From the NCBI RefSeq assembly GCF_023078275.1, contig NC_062993.1:8679252-8743251 (forward strand): DNA of 64,000 nt, written 5' to 3'. Shown one piece after another: positions 53,521 through 64,000 of the stretch. The DNA is from Leguminivora glycinivorella. Its lineage: Eukaryota > Arthropoda > Insecta > Lepidoptera > Tortricidae. The notes under the pieces were generated by a model. That model saw nothing but the letters and a program-made list of their open reading frames with translations. It had not been told where the DNA came from and ran no database searches. Position numbers and translations under genes: made by a program. Position 1 is the stretch's first letter. Each line of letters begins with the position of its first letter.

Positions 53521-55501
53521 TAGGGTATGCAAAAACCGGTTAACTTAAAAAACCGGTTAATAACCGAGACTTTTCCTTCAAAACCGGTTAACCGGTTATT
53601 AACCGGTTTTGAGGATTTTTAGTAAATGGCCGTACTACGCAATAATTACCATTACCTTTAAGAATTCTGATGTTGATGACATCGTAGCAGGTATTACTTG
53701 CACGATGCAGATCATTTTTATCCAGTTTTTGGGAATTTTGTAAAATGCGGAAATTGCTAAAAAAGGCTTTTGTGGTTTGAATGTGATTCGTCAGTTTTGC
53801 GTTTTCTATATTCCCATTACGAATTGAACGGAATAAACGTAAACAAACTGCTGTCACTGTCAAAGTAACACGTGCAGCTCAAGTCAGGGGTTCTCTAAGT
53901 AAGGGCCGACCGGAAAACAAATAACTTTCAACCAGTTATTAAGTACACATTTAAAATCGTGAATCGATCGAACACGATGACTGTTATATTATGTTATGAT
54001 CCCACGCAAGCCAAAATAAAAATCAGTCCAAAATTGTCGAACTTTTGTCATATCAGATACAAAAACCAATAATTAAATTTATAATCAGCTTATTATGCAC
54101 AGGCTAATTAAAACCTTCTTCAAATACGAGTTGAGGACCGTTTTAATTAGCCATTAAAATTCACTACCACCTAGTCTCGAAAGTTGCTGAAAAATAATGT
54201 TTAGCGGCCCGCTATTTGGTCGCCCAGGTACATTTACACAGTGATACCAGTGCAATAAATAAACTACCCCTCAGAAACGGCTTTTTAATTTCAATAAATA
54301 TACCAAAACGTTTTGTGTTAAAATTTATTTTCGTTTAAACAGAGTCATTATTTAGGTAATGGAATATGTAAAGATTTTTAATAAACTTGTAAAATATCGG
54401 CAATTTTAATACCTCGAATGGTGCAATTTTTTTATAGCACCGGCCACACCTTTGTTTACAATAATTCCGGCTAATTCAAAATAGGAATACAGGCATGTCG
54501 CAAAGGTTTACAGCTACCAGAGCCCCTAGCAATACAAGCAATTGATGTAAGAAAACCAAGATCTCCATTTTACCTTTCTTTTAAAAAATATAGTTTGAAA
54601 TATACGGTAGACGGCGTAGACGCCGGTTACAACGACGCTCAAGGGACCGCTGATATTACGTCGTACTAACCGAATGTCGTACAAAACGAATTTCATTTCT
54701 TTTAATTAAAAGTAATATCTACATCTCTATTACTAAAACATTTCAATCAATAGGTTTATTTACAGGGTATTATTATCATAGTATTAATTTAATACCTTAT
54801 TTTATTGTGACTTGTTTAGTTAGAAAAAGTCATTTTTAGTATGCGTGCTTGCTCATCATTTGTAGGTAAAGCTAGTTTATACGCAATCGAAAAATACAAA
54901 TTGGGTTCTATTTAGCTTATAAGATTGGACCCGAGGCGAACAAATTGTTAAAATTTTAAAAGCTCCTAAAAGTTACATGGCCACAATGTAATCTTGCTAC
55001 TTGTTGTAGGCAAGACAGGGGGCCGTGCTCGGGTGGAAGTAGCTTTGTTTCCTCAATTTACTAGTAAAACTAAAAACGTTGTCGCTCGTCGTTGCAACCG
55101 GACTTGACGGACGGATTCTGTGTAAAATGTGTCGTGAAAGGCGGCTGGTCGTTAAAATCGGAGTCGTAATAAACGGATGTACTTTCATACTATCACATAC
55201 GAAAACCAAATAAATACCTGTGCTTATGTCGTTGTAGGAGGTTAATTGAGTTAGACTCGGGACTAATTTTTAAAATAAAATCATTACAGATAATAATGTT
55301 GTCAATGAAAAGTAATGAATAAATCTTTATTATTACAAAACATTAAATAATTACGTATTTTTGAACCTTTTTATGCCTAATTTTCCAAATTTTGAGAAAT
55401 AAATACAGTTTCGGTTATTAACCGGTTAGAGACTATAAAAACCGGTTTTTAACAGAGGCCAAAAAGTCTCGGTTAACCGGTTAACCGGTTTGCACACCCT
55501 A
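53521..55501. mobile_element. hAT-type element B with AACCGGTT subterminal words
   Basis: It starts TAGGGTATGCAAA and ends TTTGCACACCCTA (one mismatch), flanked on both sides by the exact 8-bp duplication GACATAAC (53513-53520 and 55502-55509). Within about 100 bp of each end are many copies of ACCGGTTAAC and GGTTATTAACCGG. The 1.8-kb interior has no intact transposase that I can recognise, so it is non-autonomous or decayed. Confidence 0.85.
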
Positions 55502-55509
55502 GACATAAC

Positions 55510-56410
55510 TGACCATATGTTAGAACATTTTACTGTCAAAAATACTTTAGTTAAAGTGAAATGTTGTTTATCGCAAGGTTTTTTACAAGCTTTTATTCAG
55601 CTTGCCTTGTTAGTATGTTAGTTTGGGTCAAAACGTAGAAGCTATATTTGACCCGCTTCCCGGTTTCCGATTGAGGTGACATTTTGCGTACATGATGTGT
55701 AAATCACGTGACAATGCAATATTATGGTATATATCAAGAAGCTGATCTAATGATGGAGCAGAAAGGTGGTCATGGGAACTGTTATGAAACGTCGTATCCC
55801 CATCGAGTAAGAGGTTTTTAGAAAAGTCTCGGAGAGCAGTAGATGACTGTTGAAAGGAAGGTACAGTCGGCGATAAAATCTTGTGCCAAAAATGTTTTTT
55901 TTTTTTTTTTTTGCAAAAAAACTTATTATAATGGTTGCTTTGGACTACTTAACACACAACAATAAATACTTAATGGAAAATGCAGACGCAAATTTCTAAT
56001 AATAGTGAATATTAAAACCAAAACTTAAAATACAATATCCAAGGTGTTTTAATGCAAGTTTTTTTTATTAAAAGTTGTACGCAGTCATAAATCTGTCAGA
56101 CGGTTGTTCCTATCTTTAGTTATCATATAAATCGAAAGCGATTACATATGATAATCATAATATAATAATGAGACAATGCAGCTTACCACATAATAATAGC
56201 AATATCTGTATCCGTCAATGATATGAATTGATAATTTGCAAAAATTATAGGTCTACCGATACGATCAATGCAACGTGTTTGCAACCGTACATTCAAAGCC
56301 TAAAATATCGAGACATATATAGAGTAGAGCCAAACATACTATTCTTCTTAACAGGCCACAGATATAGGCAGCGAGATTCACGTACCTTTAGTTTTGCCTT
56401 TTCCTCTATA
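55510..56410. other. Spacer, no gene seen
   Basis: A run of about 20 T is at 55893-55914. No exon or repeat boundary is recognised. Confidence 0.4.
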
Positions 56411-56415
56411 TAGGT

Positions 56416-56598
56416 ACTAGCTTTTGCCCGCGGCTTCGCTCGCGTTAGAAAGAGACAAAAAGTAGCCTATGTCACTCTCCAGCCCTTCAACTATCTCCAC
56501 TTAAAAAATCACGTCAATTCGTCGCTCCGTTTTGCCGTGAAAGACGAACAAACAAACAGACACACGCACTTTCCCATTTATAATATTAGTATGGATAG
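56416..56598 (+). repeat. Family A interspersed element, near consensus
   Basis: CTAGCTTTTGCCCGCGGC to TAATATTAGTATGGAT. A clean copy useful as reference for the family. Confidence 0.85.
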
Positions 56599-56843
56599 TA
56601 TGGATTATTTAGACATTGAAGATACCTAAATTTATATAAAAATAACACACCCAAAACATCTTGAGCGCCAAATACATAATCGCAGGAAACTAAATTGAAA
56701 TTGATTGGTTCAATGGACCTTGGTAAAGAGATCTTTCACGCCTTGTGCGGTAAACACTGAATTAAATTACGGCACCGTTATTCACTTGAATGAAATCTGT
56801 GTTTTGCCGGCTCGGTAGCTCGGTACCTATTGGAAAATCTCTA

Positions 56844-57549
56844 TCAGATATACGGCAGCGGCCAAGGTGCTCACAAATAACTGAACACGCTGCTATTGTC
56901 TAGGCAACTGGACAACTTCAAAAGTTTTACAATAGATATTTTCGTTGATAACAGCAAAATCTAGAATTAAAATCACCTATTATAAGAATAATCTCATGGC
57001 TAATTTAGTGATCTGATATGGAGTCCTCTCGGCACGTATAAATGATTCTTAAAGCACATACCTAATCATACGATAATAGATTAATATGTTCAGTTCTAGC
57101 AATCTTAGTTATTTCCTCTATATTTTCCACATGTTGTCCTTGAACTTCAGCCTTTATCGTTGTTGGCAATTACTAGAAGCATTATTATGCCATAATACTA
57201 GAAGCGAAGCGATTAAAATAGACGCAATTTGCAGTTGCTTCTGACTTGAGTTTTTACAGGTAGGTAGTCAACTCTTTGTTTTTTTCTTGCCGATATTTTT
57301 CTTTGTGTCAATTTGTCAAACAATAAATATTGTGTTTTTGGCATTTCTGTCGCTTCTATTATCGCGCATCGTAATACATGACTACTAAGCTAAGAGCTTG
57401 CACAAAAGATCCCTATGGGTCGAAGTATATCCGCGGGGGCCACCGCAGATATTAAAATATGATAAGCTAAGGGATTACCAGTGGTAAGCTAATTTACCAC
57501 GAACCACATTTTACTACGTGTTGCCTCTAGCCTCTACTTATGTAAGTCA
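56844..57549. other. Spacer with one repeat half
   Basis: 56844-56925 is the relative of 12354-12440. The rest has no recognised feature. Confidence 0.35.
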
Positions 57550-57677
57550 GCAATTCCCGATAAGTTTGTACATTTGGATCACGTCTCCGATTTGGACAAA
57601 AATTGGCAATTCACGTGGCCAATTTTTATCAAAATCGGAGACGTGATCTAAATGTCGACAAACTTATCGGGAATTGC
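57550..57677. mobile_element. Foldback MITE with GCAATTCCCGATAAG ends
   Basis: The arms are about 45 bp (GCAATTCCCGATAAGTTTGT, ATCACGTCTCCGATTT) and are mirrored with few mismatches. 128 bp. Confidence 0.8.
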
Positions 57678-57960
57678 ACAAGTGCATATGCAAGTGCAGC
57701 AGAGAGTCAACAGCAACACGCCGAACGTAGTTCGTGGCTTCGCGGTAGGCCCTTTAGTTTTCGTTCGAACGACTCGGACCGGACGTAATAATACGTCACA
57801 ATAATAATTATCCAGTCGATCGCGATTTTAAAGCGTATCGATCAATGGGTCAAGGGTTAGGTATATTGCGCAGTTTTCTATAAATACGCAATTTGTCAAC
57901 AAACGTTAAGTAAAATTAAAAAAACACTTAGGTATGGTGAAAGCCAAATAGGTTCCAAAA

Positions 57961-58274
57961 TAGTACATTACATCAGAGGCCGGGAAAATGAGGATTTCCG
58001 GCCAAGTGGGTATATACCGCCGGATAGGGATACGAGGCCGGGAATCCGTTTTCACGCCGAGGCATGTATAGTGCTTTTCTCAAACATACAATGAAATAAA
58101 ATTAAAATGCTCTAAAGGACAATATTTTATAAAAAAAAGTTACTTTGCAGGCCTAGGCCTAAAAAATAATATGAAATCCCTTTACAGTCCTCTCGAGTTG
58201 TTTCGCCCAAAAAGCGATACTTCCCAGCCCATTTTAAGGAACGTAAAGACAATATTTCATTGCATGTTTGAGAA
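57961..58274. repeat. Third copy of the 4.5-kb tandem repeat unit
   Basis: TAGTACATTACATCAGAGGC to GCATGTTTGAGAAA. It lacks the extra GAGCGAGCG segment of the second copy. Confidence 0.85.
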
Positions 58275-58317
58275 AAAGAGTTTTTCGACGTCATAATACA
58301 TTATTATGTTTTAAGGT

Positions 58318-58426
58318 CACTTGCACCACCGAAAATGGAGGGTTAACCCGCGGTTAACCCACCATTTTATATGGAATTTGACAGTTGACAGCCCACTAAC
58401 CTTGAGCTAAGTGGGTGGTGCAAGTG
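58318..58426. mobile_element. MITE, CACTTGCACCA family, copy 2
   Basis: CACTTGCACCACCGAAAATG and GGTGGTGCAAGTG are mirrored ends. The interior GGGTTAACCCGCGGTTAACC is palindromic. Confidence 0.8.
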
Positions 58427-58861
58427 ACAGGCAGCTACTTTTTATCATGTTATTTACAAACCTCCAAATCATGAATATTGACTCTCTCATCGACATTTGG
58501 TAAGCTAAAAATGTACCAATTCGAAGCCTATTTTTTCGCAATTCTGTTTAATTTTTCATCCATAATCTGGGGTGGTCCTTTAATGCTCAGCACAGGAGCA
58601 ACAGCTTCTTGATATGTCGGAAAAATTGACTACACACCTCATCTCTATTCGGAAAATAGTTTTTCATTTATAAAACTAGACTACATGATATTATTAATTA
58701 TTATAAGCCGCACGTAGGCATTATAACTTTATACTTGAGGAAAATGTGGTTTCCGTAATTGGCTTTGGTATTTGCTAATCAATCAGTCTTATGAGTTATG
58801 ACCTTCATCCAGATGTTAACTATACCAATCAATTATTATAAACTCGGGGTAATATGTCATT

Positions 58862-59472
58862 AGGGTTCCGTAGTCAACTAGGAACCCTTATAGTTTCGCC
58901 ATGTCTGTCTGTCCGTCCGTCCGTCCGTCCGTCCGTCCGTCCGTCCGTCCGTCCGTCCGTCCGTCCGTCCGTCCGTCCGTCCGTCCGTCCGTCCGTCCGT
59001 CCGCGGATAATCTCAGTAACCGTTAGCACTAGAAAGCTGAAATTCGGTACCAATATGTATATTAATCACGCCAACAAAGTGCAAAAATAAGAAATGGAAA
59101 AAAATGTTTTATTAGGGTACCCCCCCTACATGTAAAGTGGGGGCTGATATTTTTTTTCATTCCAACCCCAACGTGTGATATATTGTTGGATAGGTATTTA
59201 AAAAAGAATAAGGGTTTACTAAGATCGTTTTTTGATAATATTAATATTTTCGGAAATAATCGCTCCTAAAGGAAAAAAAAGTGCGTCCCCCCCCTCTCAC
59301 TTTTGAACCATATGTTTAAAAAATATGAAAAAAATCACAAAAGTAGAACTTTATAAAGACTTTCTAGGAAAATTGTTTTGAAGTTGATAGGTTCAGTAGT
59401 TTTTGAGAAAAATACGGAAAACTACGGAACCCTACACTGAGCGTGGCCCGACACGCTCTTGGCCGGTTTTTT
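58862..59472 (+). repeat. AGGGTTCCG-type element with long (CCGT)n tract
   Basis: AGGGTTCCGTAGTCAACTAG to CTTGGCCGGTTTTTTT. Its internal GTCC repeat (58908-59003) is the longest in the family here, about 23 units. Confidence 0.85.
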
Positions 59473-59721
59473 TATAATAGATTAGTTTCCGTATATGTGT
59501 TAGTTTGGTAACAGAAAAGTAGTCCACAATAATTCAGTGCACGACCTTGAACTTAAATCCGTGTTAAATCAATCAATACAAGTTGGTAGAAACCTACGTA
59601 GGTTGCTCTAGGTTGGCTTGACTAAGCACCCTGTTTCTACTTACTTACAGTGCTCCTCATAACTCATAAGTTCTCATGCAAGTTACAGGTTACAGTCCAT
59701 CTGTATATGCCCCAAGATTGG

Positions 59722-59860
59722 TACAGTCACTGGCATAAATAAGTGATTATTTCTATACCTTGTCATATTAACGTCTTGTTTGAAATGTCATACGAAATTG
59801 TCAAACGATTAAAACCGACAAGGTACAGAAATCATCACTTCTTTATGCCGGTGACTGTAC
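59722..59860. mobile_element. MITE, TACAGTCACCGG family, copy 2
   Basis: TACAGTCACTGGCATAAATA and CCGGTGACTGTA ends. The interior CGTCTTGTTTGAAATGTCAT is shared with 17783-17926. Confidence 0.8.
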
Positions 59861-60937
59861 TAGATACATTGTCAAAGCTGTTATAAAATTCTTTCCAGTG
59901 CCAGCTTTCATGACATACCTATAGGTAGATGCAGGTACTAAGAGCAACACTCTTACCTAACCATCGGTAGACTATATGCCCTTGTAATAAGGATTACAAA
60001 TGTACAGCTAACAGTGTTGTCGATGGTACCTACTGTTTGTCCAAACAATTTTGGTTTAAACACGAGGAAAATCATCATACATATGCATATTAATTAAATT
60101 CATATTTTGAACGTCTTAGTGTGATGTGAAATCAGGGTTCATCGCTCCACTGGCAATTATGGCAATATTTATGTCGGGAAACAATCGTTGTATATAATTG
60201 AGACTTGTTTACAACTTCCTTATTCCGATGTTCGTCGATCTTCAAACTATTTATTATTGATACTGTGCCTATAGTAACGTTGCCAAAATACGTCTTCTTC
60301 AGTGTGTGAGTCGCTAGATCGTGACTCAATTCAGCAATTTCAGTTCATCGTCTTTCATTCATAGAACACGTCTCTTGATGAACCTTGAAGCTTAGATTAA
60401 GTGCAGATGATGTAAGCATTGTAAGCGTTAATGCTGTAAATTTTAGTGCATTGTTAGCAAATTTATAAAAATATGGTCGGAGTTGTAAGCGTGTAGAATC
60501 TATATATCAAGAATGTTAAAAAACAACCGTAGACGAGTCTCCCGAGCGTTCGGTGTCTAGTGTCTAAAGTAAAATCCATAATCCTACGGACCAAATTGAC
60601 AAGTAAGTGTGAACGAATGTTGCCACAGTTTGGCCAGTGTCGTTCTTATCGATATTAAAATTATTATTACATCGTAGATTTAAGGTGCACCCAGACGGGA
60701 CAATGAAATTGGCAATTTGATCGGCTAATCAATATACCATTTTTTTCTGTGATTTCGACAGATCAAAAGGTCTGTAGACCGCTAATTAGAGATATTTTTT
60801 TTATTTCGAAGCAGCAATAATATTATTCGAAAATTATATAGATATTTATGATATACTTGCCATAGCGTGACAGATAATTTATTATTGTCGGACATGGTAT
60901 TTTATTTTTTACCTACAGGCTCGGAAACCTTTTTAAT
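59861..60937. other. Spacer with one doubtful open frame
   Basis: A minus-strand frame (60350-60132) reads plausible protein (TYFGNVTIGTVSIINSLKID) but has no splice site or start context. No gene is called. Confidence 0.3.
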
Positions 60938-61465
60938 TAGGGATGTACCGACTATTGATTTGGCCGACTAGGCCGACTACCGACTAGTCGGCGCTGGGGT
61001 GGCCGATTAGTCGGCCGACTAGTCGGCTAGTCGGCCAAAACGGTTTTTCTACTATATTCACATTTTGAATGTAATTTTTGGTCCTTCGTTCGCGCTTTTC
61101 ATGTCTTTTTAGTTTTTTTACAGGTTCAAAGGTCTATGAGAAGAATTTTTCATTTTTAACAACCGGTTTGGCATAGTAGGTAGTGAATTAGTGATCCTGC
61201 TTATGAAATTGATAGTCCTAAGAAGGACATTTATTTCTGTGATGATCACAGATATTTGTTGTTTGGACTAAGTAAGCCACAACAAATTGGTACATAAAAT
61301 ACAACCACATCACCTGTTGATTTATTTTTGTACTGTTTTTCTATCACTTATGAAGTGCCGACTAATCGGCCTTTTTGCCGACTAGTCGCCGACTAATCGC
61401 CGACTACAAAAGTGGCCGGATAGTCGGCTTTCCCGACTAGTCGGCGACTAGTCGGTACATCCCTA
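60938..61465. mobile_element. hAT-type element C with CCGACTAGTCGG subterminal words
   Basis: It starts TAGGGATGTACCGACTA and ends TAGTCGGTACATCCCTA, a perfect 17-bp inverted repeat. It is flanked by the exact 8-bp duplication TTTTTAAT (60930-60937 and 61466-61473). Both ends carry arrays of GACTAGTCGG and GGCCGACTA. A decayed tRNA-derived SINE lies inside. 528 bp, non-coding. Confidence 0.9.
61160..61290 (+). repeat. Degenerate tRNA-derived SINE inside hAT element C
   Basis: ACCGGTTTGGCATAGTAGGT and GACATTTATTTCTGTGATGA with TCACAGATATTTGTT follow the order of the 19506 SINE, with many changes. Confidence 0.55.
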
Positions 61466-61473
61466 TTTTTAAT

Positions 61474-63154
61474 GCTTTAAAACTAGTGGGTAAAAATGTA
61501 TGGTATCCATCCACTACCTCGAAGATACATAGAACAAACCAAAATGTGTACCTCTTATTTGAAACTAATATACTTATTCTTGATTTAAACTTGTCTGTTG
61601 TATGTACTTTACAACTTGTCGATATATTGTTATCGACATATACCCTTCCCTATTTTAATTTTGCTGTTCCTGGTATCATTTTACCTGTCAGTCATTTGTC
61701 AATTTAGTCCGTAGGATTATGAATTTTACTTTAGCCGATGCCCAAAAGCTAGTGTGGGCTTTTTGATGAGAAGATTGAGAAGGTAGTAAAATGATCCATT
61801 GTCCAGCCTATTAGTACTGATAGAATAGAATAGAATAGAATAGAATATTTTTTATTCGTAAGCAATAAATGCTGATCGTAATAAATGCTTGTTGATGTAT
61901 TACGTTTTGCAAGTCATGTAACTGCGGTAACTTACTCGTAATTTTAGCAGTTGTTGTTACATCAAGAATTATTAATTTTATTACACTCACAGTGACTATG
62001 CTAAAGTTGCTCAAATCAGTACGTTTATACTGACTAGACTTAATTCATTATTTTTGTTATGTCACTTTGTACAACTTCCCTTATTTAATTGTCATTATTA
62101 TTCATCAAATTCGGTATTCTTTCTTTTTACTCGTCATTAATTACTTGTGGATTATCTTCAACAATTTCAATAGTCACAGATCGCAGAATGTTTTCAGCCG
62201 GATATCGCTTTCAAATCCATTAATTTCAGGAGCTATGTCAATTGAGACAATTACGTCAAGAATGATATTGTTTTGATAGTCCGAGCTAAATATTGGGTTA
62301 CATAACAGCGTGTTTGCTGAACGCCTTTATTGCTCCTTTGTCTTTGAAGACAGTAGTTCCTTATCGGTTTGAAGAGGCATCAATAACCGACTGTCATTGA
62401 ATCCAAACAGAATAGTCGTAATTACTCCTATAATCTACTGAGGTCTGTTTCAACACACAATTGTCGTCCGATCACTTGGCCGTCCATTGCCTGTACAACA
62501 AGTAAATACAGAGGCTGTGTTCGAATATTACTTATCGAACTTAGAAATGGTCACAAAATTCCCAGTGTCAAGATATAGGAAGGCTTTGCTTCATGTGTTT
62601 TATCATGAACCAATAGTTTCCTTCGAGCTTTGTGATATATCTTGCAACTTCTTTGTCTTGCCGTGTCTAGGATGAGGTAATTTGGCCCAGGTTTTCAAAT
62701 TTATTGACGTATATTATTTCTATTTTGTCAACTTTTATTCTTATTTGATCAAATTTGATAATTTTTCTCATTAACATGATCGTCATTACCATTGATTAAC
62801 CCGATTTCTCGTACCTGTGTTCTTAAAGGCTTTAAAATCGAGTTACTCTTATCCATATTAATTGGAAGCCAAATCAGCAAATTACACATTAAATTCGACA
62901 CTTGCAATTTACATTTGTATTGTAACGATTATCAATAAGCAGTATTAAAACTCATTAAATATCGAATTATCTTGATATCATTCTTGGATTCTTCTCACGC
63001 GTAGGTACTGTAATTGTTTATAGCCTATACCTATTATTATTTTCCATTGTTTACCTTTAGTGAACTGTGCAGGGTTCCATACGAGACATATATACATGTT
63101 AGAGTGTTCTACACGTGATTTTAGATCTAGATTTTGGCCACCCAGTCTACAACT
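61474..63154. other. AT-rich spacer, no gene seen
   Basis: A short (ATAGA)n run is at 61820-61845. GGCCGTCCATTGCCTGTACA near 62480 is a repeat fragment shared with 6310-6340. No exon is supported. Confidence 0.4.
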
Positions 63155-63298
63155 GTACTGTCAACCTATTAGAATCCTAGGCCACTTTAGAACCCTGTCG
63201 TATTGACACCGTGCTTTATTTGCTATAGAAGTCAGTTTGACTTTTACTGTGAAAGGGTCCTAGTCCTACAGTGGCCTATTCTAATTGGTTGACTGTAC
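63155..63298. mobile_element. MITE, TGTCAACCAATT family, copy 5
   Basis: ACTGTCAACCTATTAGAATC and CTAATTGGTTGACTGTACA ends. The interior matches the 676 copy in reverse (CGTATTGACACCGTGCTTTA). Confidence 0.8.
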
Positions 63299-64000
63299 AC
63301 AATACCTACAGTCAAGTTAATAAATATGTGTACATTTTTTCACCTTCTTGCATCGAGTTAAGGTGAAGAAATGTTGGATTCGTGGAAGACTAAAGTATAA
63401 TATTTTTAATGACTCGTACCATTTAATTTCCACATAGACATAACATATTGTATCTGCTATACATTTATACCAGAAGAGTATGAATAAAGTAGATATTTCG
63501 TGCTATGTCTATTTGGAACTGTTAAGTCTGTACCTATTTCAATTCCTATTCTTTCAGTTATACATATTTTATAAGTGCGAAATATTTGTCGAGTTCCAGA
63601 CATCTTTATCTAATCAATTAGTCATAAAAACAATATTGTCTTCGGTTGCCGCGATAGTTACTCATGAAATAAAACTATTTTAATCATAAAAACATAACGA
63701 TGTAACTACCAACCGTCGGATATACCTATCAGTCCATCACTCGCGTTGGTCACGCAAAAGCAATAACTGAAATAACTTCAGTTTTATTATCACCTTCAGT
63801 GGAATAATAACTGAAATTATTCAGTTATATTCACCTTCAGTGGAAGGAAGCGTAATTAAAATACTTATTCTTGGCGCCCTTGGGCGCTCTTTGAAATGGA
63901 ATTATTAATGGACATACCAATATTATCTTTGGACATCTGAATAAGCGTTTAGGGAGAACTATCACAAGGTTATATAGTCATTTTGAACTTTTAGGTTCAG
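63299..64000. other. Right-edge spacer with a ~44-bp tandem duplication
   Basis: 63762-63845 holds two copies of a unit starting AATAACTGAAAT and ending CACCTTCAGTGG. No gene is seen. Confidence 0.5.

Noticed and set aside
60132..60350. Minus-strand open frame with TYFGNVTIGTVSIINSLKID
   Set aside because: No splice site or start context and no recognised family.

Overview
The window looks like nuclear DNA of a moth or butterfly. It is AT-rich and intron-rich, and it is packed with short interspersed elements whose end sequences I associate with Lepidoptera: a family running from a 'CTAGCTTTTGCCCGCGGC' end to a 'TTAGTATGGAT' end, an 'AGGGTTCCGTAG' to 'CTTGGCCGG' family, and many terminal-inverted-repeat MITEs. 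There are no operons or bacterial-type genes. Most long open frames are chance frames or repeat sequence.

Genes. The main gene is the minus-strand orthologue of the mitochondrial outer-membrane E3 ligase MARCH5/MITOL. It has four coding exons (36964-36785, 24635-24390, 17621-17431, 16388-16016) whose splice phases join exactly into 990 nt, or 329 residues plus stop. A second, small minus-strand gene (7962-7783 and 6902-6720) encodes a 120-residue protein with the basic 'ISRSGR' core of the PRR15/PRR15L family. At the left edge (53-578, plus) is the 3' end of an unidentified gene with a poly(A) signal. Three orphan exons look real but cannot be assigned: a GC-rich plus-strand first exon inside a MARCH5 intron (18926-18992), and two minus-strand terminal exons (39644-39545 and 49228-48944). 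A short frame with a signal peptide (14013-14222) is a weaker candidate.

Layout. 0-8 kb: end of the left gene, MITEs, a THAP-domain exon, a tandem repeat, then the PRR15-like gene. 8-16 kb: mostly repeats and AT-rich spacer downstream of MARCH5. 16-37 kb: MARCH5 with large repeat-filled introns, including a degenerate tandem array copied from its own exon 2, an inactive Tc1 transposon nested in a repeat, and a two-copy tRNA-derived SINE. 37-45 kb: a duplicated 0.5-kb block, nested MITEs with clear target duplications, and a self-nested array of the 'AGGGTTCCG' family. 46-49 kb: remains of three LINEs, one carrying a hAT MITE inside its reverse transcriptase. 49-64 kb: repeats and spacer, including two hAT-type elements whose ends are filled with element-specific palindromic words.

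I found no convincing multi-gene system. The most unusual features are the decayed exon-2 array in MARCH5 and three hAT-like elements that share end architecture but differ in their subterminal palindromes. All family assignments are from reading the sequence; nothing was searched or folded by computer.
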